Positions 16,041 to 25,926 are shown, counted from the first letter of the stretch. The stretch: DNA of 42,005 nt from Leptolyngbyaceae cyanobacterium RM1_406_9 (GCA_012033355.1 JAAUQZ010000012.1:1-42005); one strand, 5' to 3'. Numbers and translations: made by a program. Notes: generated by a model from the sequence alone, not told the origin.

Positions 16041-16760
16041 ATGGCTCCAGCCAAGATTCTCGTCGTTGATGATGACCCCTCTATCCGCACTTTAATCCAT
16101 CGATTTCTGTCGAAACAGAATTATCAGATGGAATCTGCCGAAGACGGCAAGACTGCTCTGGCAATTTTCGAGCAATTTAACCCGGATCTGGTGATTCTAG
16201 ACGTAAATTTGCCAGATTCAACGGGTTATACGCTTTGCCAAGAGATGCAAAGCCGTACTGGGGTATTCGTGCTGATGTTGACCAGTCGCACAGATGAAGT
16301 TGATCGAATTACAGGTTTTAAGAAGGGTGCAGATGACTATTTGACAAAGCCCTTTAGCCTGGGGGAGTTGGAAGTCCGGGTGGGAGCAATTTTGAAGCGT
16401 CAGCGTCCGGTGACAACGGCTGAGCAACAGTGTTTAACTTTTAACGGGCTAGCGATTGATCCGGTACGGCGAGAGGTGACGCTAAACAATGACATTGTGC
16501 CGCTGACAGCGCTGGAGTTTGACCTGCTGCACTTTTTAGCTAGCCATCCGGGAAGAGTTTGGCGACGGGCCGAGCTGATTCAGAAGGTTTGGGACTATGA
16601 GTATGTGGGCGATCAGCGAGTTGTGGACGTGCATATTGGGCAGATCCGCAAAAAGATTGAGATTGACACCACTCAGCCTGCCTTGATTCAAACAGTGCGT
16701 GGAGTTGGCTACAAGTTTGAAGCTCCTGGAGCGGGGCAGGAGAGCGCCGCCGCTCAGTAG
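16041..16760 (+). CDS. OmpR/PhoB-family response regulator
   Basis: A two-domain DNA-binding regulator. From ATG 16041, chosen because AAGG is eight bases upstream (ATG 16035 would be too close), there are 239 residues. The receiver domain has the acidic pocket D10-D12, phospho-acceptor D54 (VILDVNLP), T81 and K103 (LTKPFS). The C-terminal winged helix (about 130-230) shows the usual LTALEFDLLHFLASHPGRV, VDVHIGQIRKKIE and VRGVGYKFE. No histidine kinase is adjacent, so it is an orphan here, which is common in cyanobacteria. It is not clearly RpaA or RpaB, so no symbol is given. A strong hairpin follows. Confidence 0.92.
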   Translation: MAPAKILVVDDDPSIRTLIHRFLSKQNYQMESAEDGKTALAIFEQFNPDLVILDVNLPDSTGYTLCQEMQSRTGVFVLMLTSRTDEVDRITGFKKGADDYLTKPFSLGELEVRVGAILKRQRPVTTAEQQCLTFNGLAIDPVRREVTLNNDIVPLTALEFDLLHFLASHPGRVWRRAELIQKVWDYEYVGDQRVVDVHIGQIRKKIEIDTTQPALIQTVRGVGYKFEAPGAGQESAAAQ

Positions 16761-16787
16761 ACGGACAGAGTTTCAACTCACAGAATC

Positions 16788-16823
16788 AGAAAGAGCGTAC
16801 CTCCTGGGAAGTGCGCTCTTTCT
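16788..16823. terminator. Bidirectional hairpin terminator between convergent genes
   Basis: AGAAAGAGCGTAC (16788-16800) pairs with GTGCGCTCTTTCT (16811-16823) with one mismatch around a 10-base loop. Both strands end the stem in TTTCT. It lies between the response regulator (rightward) and gap2 (leftward) and can serve both. Confidence 0.75.
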
Positions 16824-16913
16824 AGTTGATTGCCGCTTTACGGGTGGAGGGGCGATCGCCTCTAGCTTGTCCACCTCTCTAATTTTCTAATTCGCCTATG
16901 TCTCTCTACGCCT

Positions 16914-17927
16914 CTACTTTGTCCACTTCTGGGCAACTAGCTCAGCCAGATCCACAACCCGCTGGCTATAACCCCACTCATTGTCATACCAGGCAACGAC
17001 TTTGACCATATCGCCACCCATAACCATCGTTAGTGCTGCATCAACAATCGATGATTCGTCAGTACCCCGATAATCGCAGGAAACCAGCGGTAAATCACTA
17101 TAAGCCAGAATTCCTTTGAGGGGTCCTTCAGCGGCTGCTCTGAGGGCATCATTGACCTGCTCAGAAATCGTAGGCTTCTCAACTTGGACAACCAAATCTA
17201 CGATAGAGACGTTTGGCGTGGGAACTCGCAGCGCAATGCCGTTTAACTTGCCCTTGAGTTCAGGCAACACGAGCGCGACTGCTTTTGCAGCTCCCGTTGT
17301 GGTTGGCACGATGTTGAGTGCAGCGGCACGGGCACGACGCAAATCGCGGTGGCTGGCATCGAGCAAGCGCTGGTCGCCCGTGTAGCTGTGGGTAGTCGTC
17401 ATAGTGCCTTTAATGATGCCAAAGTTTTCGTGAATCACTTTGGCGACGGGGGCAAGACAATTAGTGGTGCAGCTTGCGTTGCTGATGATGACGTGTTGGT
17501 TGTGGTCGTAGTCTTGATCGTTTACGCCGACGACAAACGTGCCGTCATCTCCTTTACCAGGTGCTGTAATCAGCACTTTCTTAGCTCCAGCGCTGAGATG
17601 CTTGGAAGCTCCTTCTTTACTGGTGAAAACGCCTGTCGATTCGATAATCAGGTCTATGTCCCAGTCTCCCCAAGGCAAGTTTAGGGGGTTGCGGTCAGAG
17701 GTGCATTTGACGGTCTTGCCGTTGACGGTGATGGTGTTGTCGTCGGCGCTGATGTCAGCATCGAACTTGCCCAACATGGAGTCGTATGTTAACAGGTGGG
17801 CGTTGGTTCTAGGGTCAGACGTGTCGTTGATGGCAACGACTTCCATCTGGCTGTCTTGGCGAGTCAGCCAGCATCGCATAAAGTTGCGCCCGATGCGCCC
17901 AAACCCGTTGATCGCTACTCTAATCAC
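16914..17927 (-). CDS. gap2: Glyceraldehyde-3-phosphate dehydrogenase, photosynthetic type
   Basis: A 337-residue type I GAPDH. The Rossmann motif INGFGRIGR is at 7-15. [13 protein letters not shown] follows at the cofactor-specificity loop, resembling the cyanobacterial Gap2 pattern that accepts NADP(H) in the Calvin cycle. Catalytic C153 lies in SNASCTTNC and H180 in TTTHSYT. The length and C-terminus ([12 protein letters not shown]) match Gap2. It works with phosphoglycerate kinase in carbon fixation and gluconeogenesis. It is probably monocistronic, with the hairpin at 16788-16823 as its terminator. Confidence 0.96.
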   Translation of the reverse strand: MIRVAINGFGRIGRNFMRCWLTRQDSQMEVVAINDTSDPRTNAHLLTYDSMLGKFDADISADDNTITVNGKTVKCTSDRNPLNLPWGDWDIDLIIESTGVFTSKEGASKHLSAGAKKVLITAPGKGDDGTFVVGVNDQDYDHNQHVIISNASCTTNCLAPVAKVIHENFGIIKGTMTTTHSYTGDQRLLDASHRDLRRARAAALNIVPTTTGAAKAVALVLPELKGKLNGIALRVPTPNVSIVDLVVQVEKPTISEQVNDALRAAAEGPLKGILAYSDLPLVSCDYRGTDESSIVDAALTMVMGGDMVKVVAWYDNEWGYSQRVVDLAELVAQKWTK

Positions 17928-18103
17928 TGCGTCTTGCCCTCTGTCTACTAAAATACTTGCTAGTAATGAACCCGATCATACACGTTAGGTGGCCCCCTCT
18001 CAATAGCCACTGATGAAGGGTTTGGCACTAATAGCCAAAGAGTTGCAGTCTGGTTATTTCGGGCTAATGCACAATTTGAGGGAGTGGACTTAGCCGCTAG
18101 GCT

Positions 18104-18713
18104 TCAAAATCGGTACAGATCGTGAGTAAAAATGTAGTCTTCTACGGATTTGGGCACGAGAGCCTGAATGGAGCGGCGATCGCGGCAATATTGCGAACCA
18201 GGCTAGATGAAATTTCGACTAAAGGCATCTGCAAAATCTGCCAGTCAATTTTGATGGACTGTGCCGCCATCTGTTGGGCAACCTGCTGACCGATCGCGGC
18301 TACGGACTGCCCTGAGCGGGGAGCAACTAGCCAACTGCACTGGGCTGCTAGTTCTTGACGGCGGTACCAGTGGGGCAAGGAGGCAAAGGCATCTAAGCCG
18401 CCAATCCAGTACCACTGGCTATCTGGGTAGCAAATTTGTAAATCAAGCAAGGTGTCGATGGCATAGGAAGAACCTGGGCGGTTCTGATCAACGGACGATA
18501 GAGAAAAGGCAGGATAGGGGGCGATCGCTGCTTCACCATCTCAAACCGATGCTGAAAGTCTGCTAGCTTATCCGACTGCTTGTGAGGAGGGTGATAGGCA
18601 GGTACCCAGATGACCCGATCCAGGTTGACCTGCTTGAGAGCCGTCTCTGCCATGAGCAAATGCCCTCGATGAATCGGATTAAAACTGCCGCCGAGGACGG
18701 CTAACTTTGGCAT
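18104..18713 (-). pseudogene. nadD: Nicotinate-nucleotide adenylyltransferase NadD, two frameshifts as read
   Basis: The NAD-synthesis enzyme that adenylates nicotinate mononucleotide. ATG 18713 opens MPKLAVLGGSFNPIHRGHLL with the nucleotidyltransferase GSFNPIHxGH motif, running to VPAYHPPHK and FEMVKQ. The frame then changes at the HIP1 octamer 18521-18528. The next frame gives AIAPYPAFSLSSVDQNRPGS, IGGLDAFASLPHWYR and the ISSSLVRN motif, then changes again at HIP1 18176-18183. The last frame ends RRSIQALVPKSVEDYIFTHD and stops at 18104-18106. Each junction needs one extra base. With both restored the gene has 204 codons, the normal length. NadD is normally essential, so loss is unlikely and sequence error is probable. 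Confidence 0.85.
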
Positions 18714-19045
18714 GGTAAAAGAATGGCGATCGCCCTGAGAAATTTCCGGATTGGCAATAGTTCCAATGAGTAGGATTAAACATTGGTTTTCAAGCAAAAT
18801 CTTTTGAAAGGGATGCGATCGCGCTCAAAACCAGCTTCTAGTTAAATCTCTGATCTTCTCCGATCCAAGATGGAAGCCACTCAACCACTGCTCATCCATC
18901 AAAATTAACTGGCAAAAGTTAATAGAAACCTAGAACGTTAGCTAAGAGCAGACAGCCCAATCCTTCAAGAGGTTATATCGCGAAAAAGCAATTCTTGCTA
19001 TGATATCGCGTGTTATTGGTGTGGTGTGGTGTTTGAGGAGCTAGA
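18714..19045. promoter_or_regulatory. nadD/murC divergent leader
   Basis: A TATGAT at 18999-19004 could be the -10 element of murC. A clear -35 is not visible. The 8-mer ATATCGCG occurs twice in direct orientation (about 18975-18982 and 19003-19010), flanking AGCAATTCTTGCT, which can form a short hairpin. GAGGAG at about 19035-19040 is the murC ribosome binding site. Nothing else was recognised. Confidence 0.4.
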
Positions 19046-20590
19046 ATGCTGAATTCTGTCGATTTCAGCGGGAGACCATTTCATTTCATCGGCATCGGTG
19101 GAATTGGAATGTCTGCTCTCGCCTATATTTTAGCTAAGCGTAAACTCCCAGTTTCAGGGTCAGATATTTGTCTCAACCACATTACGCAGCGTTTACAGGA
19201 ACAAAACGTTCATATCTTTTGGAGCCAAGACGCTGCGAATTTGAGATTTTTTCAACCCAGTCAAAGGCTGATCTCATCAGAAGCATCACCCCAGGAAACT
19301 GGCAGAAATGGCAACGGACACGGCGCGAATGGCACCTCGAAGCAACAAAAATTAGATTCAACCCAGTTGCAGGCTGTCCTTCCCCAAGTCATTTGCTCAA
19401 CTGCGATCGATCCTAAAAATAATTCTGAATATCGAGCGGCACTTGAGTCAGGTTGTCCTATCTTTCATCGCTCTGACCTGCTAGCAGCGCTAATGCAAGA
19501 CTATCAAAGCATTGCCGTTGCTGGAACTCACGGTAAGACAACCACCAGCAGCATGATTAGCTATTTGCTGCTGCAAGCGGGACTCGACCCCACAATCATC
19601 GTTGGCGGTGAGGTGGCCGCCTGGGAGGGAAACGCTCGTTTAGGGAAAGGACCCTACCTGGTCGCAGAGGCAGACGAGTCAGATGGCTCTCTGGTCAAAT
19701 TTTCTGCCTACGTTGGGGTGATTACAAATATTGAGCTTGACCATCCTGACCATTACAGCAGCCTGGAGCAGGTGGTTGAAACCTTTCAAACCTTTGCTCA
19801 ACAGTGTGAAATTTTGGTGGGAAGTCTGGACTGTGATACGGTGCGGCACAGGTTAAAGCCTACCGTCAGCTACAGTCTACGCCCCGAACTTGGGGCAGAT
19901 TATACGGCGACTGATATTGTTTATCATCCAAATATTACAGAAGCGCAGGTTTGGGAGCGCGGCACGCGGCTGGGTGTGCTGAACCTAAAGCTATTAGGGC
20001 AGCACAACCTCAGCAACGCCCTGGCTGCTGTGGCCATTGGGCGTTTGCTAGGATTAAAGTTTGAGGCGATCGCCCTGATCCTGGCAAGCTTCACAGGCGC
20101 ACGGCGACGGTTTGAGTTACGGGGTGAGTTCAACAATATTTTGCTGATTGATGACTATGCTCACCATCCCAGTGAAATTCAGGCAACGTTGACGGCTGCT
20201 CGGCTTCAGGCAGCAGCTTTAGACCCTCTACCGCGACGGGTTGTAGCCGTGTTTCAACCCCATCGCTATAGCCGCACGTTGACCTTCTTGCCAGAGTTCG
20301 CCCGTTCTTTTGGGAATGCTGATTTGGTAATCACCACCGAAATTTATAGCGCGGGTGAGCCAAAGCTAGAGCAGGTCAGCGGTCAGCAGTTGGCAGAGGC
20401 GATCGCCATGCACCATCCCAGAGCGGTTTATCAGCCCACCTTGCCCGATGTCTACGCTTATTTGATTGAGACGCTGGCTCCGGGCGACCTGGTTTTGTTT
20501 CTGGGAGCGGGGAACTTGAATCAGGTGATTCCTCAGCTCAACGCATACTACCAACAGGCTGATTCTAAGGTTCAACCGCAGTGCCATTAA
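19046..20590 (+). CDS. murC: UDP-N-acetylmuramate--L-alanine ligase
   Basis: The cytoplasmic ATP-dependent ligase that adds the first amino acid of the peptidoglycan stem. It has 514 residues, slightly longer than usual. N-terminal UDP-binding GIGGIGMSALA is at about 16-26. A Gly/Asn-rich insertion at about 85-115 (TGRNGNGHGANG) interrupts the first domain. The ATP loop GTHGKTTTSS is at 160-169, then EADESDGS, TNIELDHPDHY, and in the last domain DDYAHHPSEI and FQPHRYSR. GAGGAG precedes the ATG. murB follows after 119 bases in the same direction, a pairing common in cyanobacteria. Confidence 0.97.
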   Translation: MLNSVDFSGRPFHFIGIGGIGMSALAYILAKRKLPVSGSDICLNHITQRLQEQNVHIFWSQDAANLRFFQPSQRLISSEASPQETGRNGNGHGANGTSKQQKLDSTQLQAVLPQVICSTAIDPKNNSEYRAALESGCPIFHRSDLLAALMQDYQSIAVAGTHGKTTTSSMISYLLLQAGLDPTIIVGGEVAAWEGNARLGKGPYLVAEADESDGSLVKFSAYVGVITNIELDHPDHYSSLEQVVETFQTFAQQCEILVGSLDCDTVRHRLKPTVSYSLRPELGADYTATDIVYHPNITEAQVWERGTRLGVLNLKLLGQHNLSNALAAVAIGRLLGLKFEAIALILASFTGARRRFELRGEFNNILLIDDYAHHPSEIQATLTAARLQAAALDPLPRRVVAVFQPHRYSRTLTFLPEFARSFGNADLVITTEIYSAGEPKLEQVSGQQLAEAIAMHHPRAVYQPTLPDVYAYLIETLAPGDLVLFLGAGNLNQVIPQLNAYYQQADSKVQPQCH

Positions 20591-20709
20591 GCGGCTCCCC
20601 GATTGAACTGTCGTCTTCTCGGCGATCGCAGTTCCCCCTTAACCTTGCTTCATCTTTCAAACTTGGAGCGCCCCTCTAGTAGCTCAGCTTCTTCAAAACT
20701 CAAAAAGCT

Positions 20710-21780
20710 ATGACTCTCTCCTGTGACTCCCCCAGCGCTCGTGAACCCGCTTCAGGGATCGCAAGTCCTAAATCTAACTACTCCGACTCCCCAATTAGCG
20801 AAGCAACATTCAGCCCAGATCTCAAACCCGTTTCAACTTCAACAGCTAGTCCGACCTTGATTTCTTCTAAGCCGCGCACAGCAGCCCTGCATCTACCCAG
20901 AACAAGCTGTCTAATCAAACATCAGGTGCCGCTATCTGGCCTGACCTCGTTTCGGGTGGGCGGTCCAGCAGAACTGTATATTGCACCCCGAACCTTAGAA
21001 GATTTACAAGTTAGCTTTGCCTGGGCAGAGGCAGAGGGGCTACCTATCACTTTGCTAGGAGCGGGGACTAACCTGTTGGTGAGCGATCGCGGCTTACCGG
21101 GTTTAGTCATCTGCACTCGCCACCTCCGTCACACAGAATTTGATCCCAAAACGGGTCGAGTTACTGCTGGGGCAGGCGAACCCATTGCCCGCCTTGCCTG
21201 GAAAGCAGCCGAGCAGGGTTGGCAGGGATTAGAATGGGCAGTCGGCATTCCTGGCACCGTAGGCGGAGCCGTCGTTATGAACGCGGGTGCCCATGCCGCC
21301 TGCACCGCCGATATCTTGGTAGATACGCAAGTGCTATCGAGCAACTGCAACATCAACCTCCTCACGCCCGAAGACCTCGACTATCGCTACCGCACCTCCG
21401 CCTTACAGGGAGACAAGCGCCTAGTTACCCAAAGCACCTTTCAGCTTCAGCCCGGAGCCGACCCCAAGCAAGTGCTTGCCGATACTACAGCCCACATGAA
21501 GCAGCGACACACGACCCAGCCATACCACTTGCCTAGCTGTGGCAGCGTTTTCCGCAACCCCAGCCCCCACACTGCGGGTTGGCTAATTGAGCAAACAGGA
21601 CTGAAGGGGCATCAAATTGGAGGGGCACAGGTTGCTCAACGTCATGCTAACTTCATCTTGAACTGTGGCGGCGCAACGGCAAACGACATTTTCCGGTTAA
21701 TCCGTTACGTTCAGCAGCAGGTCGCCGATCAGTGGGCGCTCTGGCTAGAACCGGAGGTCAAGATGTTAGGCGAGTTTTAG
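20710..21780 (+). CDS. murB: UDP-N-acetylenolpyruvoylglucosamine reductase
   Basis: The FAD enzyme that forms UDP-N-acetylmuramate, the substrate of MurC. The 356 residues include an N-terminal extension of about 65 Ser/Thr/Pro-rich residues before the FAD domain starts at [15 protein letters not shown]. Further motifs are [30 protein letters not shown], the YRYR-like [11 protein letters not shown] and [10 protein letters not shown] (catalytic Ser region). [15 protein letters not shown] and [11 protein letters not shown] close the protein. No internal Met supports a shorter start. The extension is poorly constrained and may be mis-started or lineage-specific. It lies just after murC. Confidence 0.96.
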   Translation: MTLSCDSPSAREPASGIASPKSNYSDSPISEATFSPDLKPVSTSTASPTLISSKPRTAALHLPRTSCLIKHQVPLSGLTSFRVGGPAELYIAPRTLEDLQVSFAWAEAEGLPITLLGAGTNLLVSDRGLPGLVICTRHLRHTEFDPKTGRVTAGAGEPIARLAWKAAEQGWQGLEWAVGIPGTVGGAVVMNAGAHAACTADILVDTQVLSSNCNINLLTPEDLDYRYRTSALQGDKRLVTQSTFQLQPGADPKQVLADTTAHMKQRHTTQPYHLPSCGSVFRNPSPHTAGWLIEQTGLKGHQIGGAQVAQRHANFILNCGGATANDIFRLIRYVQQQVADQWALWLEPEVKMLGEF

Positions 21781-21888
21781 GTTCGCGATAGTTTCAAAAT
21801 CAAAATTGGAACGCTTGATCGCCAAACACCAATGTTAAGGTTAGGTGTTAGGGTTACACTGAACATCAACAGCAAGATTTAGAAAGTC

Positions 21889-22233
21889 ATGTCAAAAGGT
21901 CAAGGATTTGGCTTCGGTTTAGGCAAAATGAAGGAGCTTACCGAAGCGTTTAAGAAAGCTCAGCAGGTTCAAGAAGGCGCAAGAAAGCTGCAAGAAGAAC
22001 TTGAGGAAATGGAAATTGAAGGAACTTCTGGCAACGGTTTGGTTAAAGTTGTGCTGAGTGGGAACCAGGAGCCACGTCGAGTTGAAATTTCGCCTCAGGC
22101 TCTAGAGGAAGGGGCAGACTTGCTCTCTGATCTAGTTGCTGCTGCGATGAAAGATGCTTACGACAAATCTACGGCAACCATGCGCGAACGCATGGAAGAG
22201 CTAACAGGCGGGCTAAACCTGCCCGGAATGTAA
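21889..22233 (+). CDS. ybaB: YbaB/EbfC nucleoid-associated protein
   Basis: A 114-residue protein with the family pattern: a helical N-terminal region ([21 protein letters not shown]), then [30 protein letters not shown], a strand-rich core that dimerises and binds DNA, and a helical tail with [15 protein letters not shown] short Gly/Phe-rich leader ([10 protein letters not shown]) precedes it, as in many cyanobacteria. It probably acts in nucleoid organisation or as a regulator. It follows murB by 108 bases with its own leader and is unlike the convergent gene beyond it. Confidence 0.93.
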   Translation: MSKGQGFGFGLGKMKELTEAFKKAQQVQEGARKLQEELEEMEIEGTSGNGLVKVVLSGNQEPRRVEISPQALEEGADLLSDLVAAAMKDAYDKSTATMRERMEELTGGLNLPGM

Positions 22234-22345
22234 CCTCCTAACCTGTTCAGGCTTTAGCGTGAAGCGGTAGAGGTTTGCTCTCTACTGCTTTGCTCATGCT
22301 TACGCTCTAGCTTGAAAATCAGAGATTTCTCCGTCAAAGTTTTCT

Positions 22346-23701
22346 CTAAAGTAGACCTGCTGACTCGTATAGCCGTCGAACGATCGCTACGATTTTTTCA
22401 CCATACTGAGCGTCAGCCGACCAGCGACCGCTGAGTTGGGTAACCAGTGGGGCAATGCCGCGTCTGACAAAGCGAAACCTTGGATCAACCAGTTCTTGTA
22501 CCAGCGGTTCCGTGCTTGCATAGGCTTTGAGGTGTTGAATATGCGCTCTGACTCCAATTCTAGCGCTGGGAAAGGAGGCAATCTCCTCCTGTGTAATGGC
22601 GCTTCCCAAACCGCCGAAGTTGTTTTGGGAGGGTCTCAGAGTGCCACCAAATTGTAAAAAACCCGTTTCAAGACACATTTGCGAGAAAGCTATGTCATAG
22701 TTAACGCCTTCGATGCTGGCTTCTTCACGGTAAAGCTTGGGTAATTCGGGAAATTGGGTGAGGGCATTCTCATTGTTGGTTTTAAGAAACATCATCAACT
22801 GCACTTCAGAGGTAGAGCCACGTCCCATGATGCGATCGACAAGTCCTGGGCAAACCGTACCCGACGAACGCAAGATAACTGTGCGGGAGGCGCTATCCCA
22901 ACCAACAGAAATATTAAATTCACGCAGGTCAACCGCCTTGACGTAGACGATATTGCGGTAGCTGATGCGGGTGACACCCGGCGCACTCGATAGATCAATA
23001 TTCAGGCGATCAACCAAATCAATAGGGATGTAAGCATTGCCGCTGACGATAATTCCCTGTTCGTCATAAATTCCACCATTGATGTTGATGTCAATGGATG
23101 GGTAGGTTGGAGAAGGCGAAGGAGATGGAGAAGTACCCGCTACGGCTCGGCTCCAGGCAGCAAGACCATCTGAGATGCCAATGGCAAAGTCACGGCGGCG
23201 ATTTTGCAGCAGCAGGCGATCGTCTGGATTGGTCAGGAACCCGACTTCCAGCAGCAGCGAAGGCGGCACAACTCTACGGCAGAAGGGCAAATTTCCTAAC
23301 CCTGTAGTGGTGTCGGGTCTGGCTCCTCGGCTCGGCAATTGGGGCACTCGCCGCAGCAACGCTAGCAGCAGCAGTTCGGCGTGGGCTTTGCGCTGGTCGT
23401 TGTTAGCGATGTGGTAGACACTAGTTCCGCGCAGGGAGGGGTTAGGAGAACCGTCCATACCAATTTCTAGGGCTACATCGTCTCTGCGTCCACGTGCATT
23501 GATCCAGGCGATCGTCTCTATGGCACTGAGGTTATCAGGAACAGTCAGCACTTCAAAATTGCGCGATCGCAGCTCAGTGGCAACTAAGTCGCGGGTCAAG
23601 ATCATTTCTCTAGCTTCTGTGGTGCCTCCTGCAACGGTGCCAGGATCGGTCAAGCCATTCTCCAGCCCACCATGAGCGGCTGAAATAAAAATTCGTCCCA
23701 T
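22346..23701 (-). CDS. Bifunctional amidase-glucosaminidase peptidoglycan hydrolase
   Basis: A 451-residue three-part protein. Residues about 3-188 are an N-acetylmuramoyl-L-alanine amidase (Amidase_3) with H10, E29, H97 and catalytic E152 (LLLEVGFLTN). A Pro/Ser linker and a stalk-like beta domain follow (about 195-300; GNAYIPIDLVDRL...VTRISY). A glucosaminidase-type domain (about 305-450) ends the chain, with AFSQMCLETGFLQFGG and NNFGGLG. The start is fixed because TAG lies two codons upstream in frame, so there is no signal peptide. This layout recalls TftA, a hormogonium morphology protein of Nostoc, but I am not sure. How it leaves the cytoplasm is open. Confidence 0.9.
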   Translation of the reverse strand: MGRIFISAAHGGLENGLTDPGTVAGGTTEAREMILTRDLVATELRSRNFEVLTVPDNLSAIETIAWINARGRRDDVALEIGMDGSPNPSLRGTSVYHIANNDQRKAHAELLLLALLRRVPQLPSRGARPDTTTGLGNLPFCRRVVPPSLLLEVGFLTNPDDRLLLQNRRRDFAIGISDGLAAWSRAVAGTSPSPSPSPTYPSIDININGGIYDEQGIIVSGNAYIPIDLVDRLNIDLSSAPGVTRISYRNIVYVKAVDLREFNISVGWDSASRTVILRSSGTVCPGLVDRIMGRGSTSEVQLMMFLKTNNENALTQFPELPKLYREEASIEGVNYDIAFSQMCLETGFLQFGGTLRPSQNNFGGLGSAITQEEIASFPSARIGVRAHIQHLKAYASTEPLVQELVDPRFRFVRRGIAPLVTQLSGRWSADAQYGEKIVAIVRRLYESAGLL

Positions 23702-23734
23702 GTGCTAATCCTTTGACTGTGCTTATTTATAGCA

Positions 23735-23778
23735 GGTCGTTGGTCATTGGTCATGGGTCATTGGTTACTGGTCATTGA
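23735..23778. repeat. Heptamer-type short tandem repeats
   Basis: Repeated GGTCATT-like units (TGGTCATTGGTCATGGGTCA, then TTGGTTACTGGTCATTG) lie between the amidase start and dnaG. These match the short tandemly repeated repetitive heptamers long known in filamentous cyanobacteria. They are noncoding here. Confidence 0.6.
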
Positions 23779-23906
23779 GGGGTGGTAATGAATAGCGGGT
23801 ATTCACAAATGACAAATGACCCAGAATCACTATTTCCCAATTTTGCTCTTTACCCCTGAGCTTTTAGGTCTGACAATGTAGGGAATTGTTTTTGATTTTG
23901 GCCCTG

Positions 23907-25847
23907 ATGGACGTTCCCCGGTTACATCCTGACACGATTGAGCAGGTGAAGCAGCGAGTTGACATTGTGGATGTCGTCTCGGAACACGTGGTGCTGCGGA
24001 AGCGGGGGAAGGATTTTACAGGGCTATGTCCGTTTCATGATGATAAGTCGCCTAGCTTCAGTGTGAGTCCTGGCAAGCAGTTTTATTACTGCTTTAGCTG
24101 CGGGGCAGGGGGCAATGCGATTAAGTTTTTGATGGAGTTGGGGAAGCGATCGTTTAGTGATGTGGTGCTAGATCTGGCGAAGCGCTATCAGGTGTCGGTG
24201 CAAACGCTGGAACCCGCACAGCGGCAAGAGCTACAGCGACAGCTTTCACTGCGGGATCAGCTTTACGAGATTTTGGCGCTGACGGCTCGATTTTATGAAC
24301 ACGCTTTGTGTCAGGCTCAGGGGGAAGCGGCGCTGACCTATCTGCGAGAGGCGCGGCGGCTGAGTGAGGAGACGATTCAACAGTTTCAGTTGGGCTATGC
24401 TCCGGCAGGGTGGCAGACGCTCTATGGCTATTTGGTCGAGCAGAAGCGCTATCCGGTGGAACTGGTGGAGCAGGCAGGGCTGATTGTGCCTCGGCAGGGC
24501 GGCAGCGGATATTATGATCGGTTTCGCGATCGCCTGATGATCCCTATCCATGACCTCCAGGGGCGAGTGATTGGGTTTGGCGGCAGAACATTGACCGATG
24601 AGCAGCCCAAATACCTGAATTCTCCTGAGACGGAGCTATTTGACAAGGGTAAAACGCTGTTTGGGCTGGACAAGGCGCGGGGGGCGATCGCCAAACAGGA
24701 TTGTGCCGTTGTTGTAGAAGGATATTTTGACGTGATTGCCCTGCACACGGCGGGGATCAGCAATGTGGTTGCGTCTTTAGGAACCGCCTTAAGTTTGGCG
24801 CAAGTGCGGCTGCTGTTGCGTTATACCGAGTCCAAGCAGGTGGTGCTGAACTTTGATGCAGATGCAGCGGGGGCGAAGGCAGCAGAGCGGGCGATCGGGG
24901 AAGTTGCAGATCTGGCTTATCAAGGAGAAGTGCAACTGCGGGTCTTGAACATTCCCCAGGGAAAAGACCCCGATGAGTTTCTCCAGAGCCATTCTGCCGA
25001 TGAGTATCGGGCACTGCTGGCAAATTCGCCGCTGTGGCTAGACTGGCAGATCCAGCAGCTTTTGGCGAATGCTGATTTGAGCAAGGCAGACCAGTTTCAG
25101 CAAAGCACTCAGGCGATCGTGAAACTGCTGGGCAATTTGCCGAATGCAACGCTGCGTACCCATTATATTCATCGTTGTGCAGAACTACTGAGTCGAGGGG
25201 AAGCGCGGCTCACCCTGCGGATAGAGGAAGATCTGCGAACCCAGGTCCGAGGGCAGCGGTGGCATGGGCGATCGCAAAAGTGGCAGACTCCGGGCGATCG
25301 CACCCTGCTAGAAGAGTCAGAAGCGCAGCTATTGCGGCTGTATCTGCATCTGCCAGACTATCGAACTCTGATCGCGGAGGCTTTAGAAGAGCGCGACATC
25401 GATTTCAGCATTTCCCATCATCGATTTTTGTGGCAGCAAATTTTAGAGTTGCAGTTGGGTGCGGTAGAGGGTGATCTGGTTGGAATATTGCGCGATCGCC
25501 TTACCGAATTTCCCGATCGCCTCATTCAGGTCACTCCACTCTTTCACCTAGATGAAAAAACTCAGCGAGACATTTTACGTGCGCCGCTGGTCGTGCGAGC
25601 CGCGACCGCCTGCATGGAGCGAGTCCTGTGTGAGAAACGCTGTCGCCACTTTCTCAGCCTGTGGGAAAAAACTGACTGTGCCCTTGCAGGCGAACTCAGC
25701 CAGTACTATCAGCAGCAAATTTATGCCGAAAAACAGCGCATCGAAGAACTCGACCAGCAAGAGCGCCAAACCACCTTTGCAGACCTAGCCCAAGTACCCT
25801 GGGTTGGAGAGTTCTACCAATCTCTAGAGTCTGCTGCTACAAATTGA
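23907..25847 (+). CDS. dnaG: DNA primase DnaG
   Basis: The RNA-primer polymerase of the replication fork. From ATG 23907 (MDVPRLHPDTIEQVKQRVDI) it has 646 residues. TTG 23886 would add seven hydrophobic residues and is less likely. The CHC2 zinc ribbon is C41, H44, C62, C65. The TOPRIM core has the metal-binding glutamate E271 in VVEGYFDVI and the acidic NFDADAAG. A C-terminal helicase-interaction region follows. The stop lies in a 19-bp tandem duplication. It is the only replication gene in the window. Confidence 0.97.
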   Translation: MDVPRLHPDTIEQVKQRVDIVDVVSEHVVLRKRGKDFTGLCPFHDDKSPSFSVSPGKQFYYCFSCGAGGNAIKFLMELGKRSFSDVVLDLAKRYQVSVQTLEPAQRQELQRQLSLRDQLYEILALTARFYEHALCQAQGEAALTYLREARRLSEETIQQFQLGYAPAGWQTLYGYLVEQKRYPVELVEQAGLIVPRQGGSGYYDRFRDRLMIPIHDLQGRVIGFGGRTLTDEQPKYLNSPETELFDKGKTLFGLDKARGAIAKQDCAVVVEGYFDVIALHTAGISNVVASLGTALSLAQVRLLLRYTESKQVVLNFDADAAGAKAAERAIGEVADLAYQGEVQLRVLNIPQGKDPDEFLQSHSADEYRALLANSPLWLDWQIQQLLANADLSKADQFQQSTQAIVKLLGNLPNATLRTHYIHRCAELLSRGEARLTLRIEEDLRTQVRGQRWHGRSQKWQTPGDRTLLEESEAQLLRLYLHLPDYRTLIAEALEERDIDFSISHHRFLWQQILELQLGAVEGDLVGILRDRLTEFPDRLIQVTPLFHLDEKTQRDILRAPLVVRAATACMERVLCEKRCRHFLSLWEKTDCALAGELSQYYQQQIYAEKQRIEELDQQERQTTFADLAQVPWVGEFYQSLESAATN

Positions 25848-25880
25848 ATTTTGTGTAAGACATTGAATTTTGTGTAAGAC
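25843..25880 (+). repeat. 19-bp tandem duplication across the dnaG stop
   Basis: ATTGAATTTTGTGTAAGAC occurs twice head to tail (25843-25861 and 25862-25880). The first copy contains the dnaG stop codon TGA at 25845-25847, so the duplication leaves the protein unchanged. Confidence 0.85.
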
Positions 25881-25926
25881 ACAGTATGCAACTATATAGG
25901 AATCCTATTTGATTCGTGAAAAAGAT

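Noticed and set aside
18142-18450. A separate small gene of 102 codons
   Set aside because: It is the middle part of nadD read in a shifted frame; it contains the family's ISSS motif.
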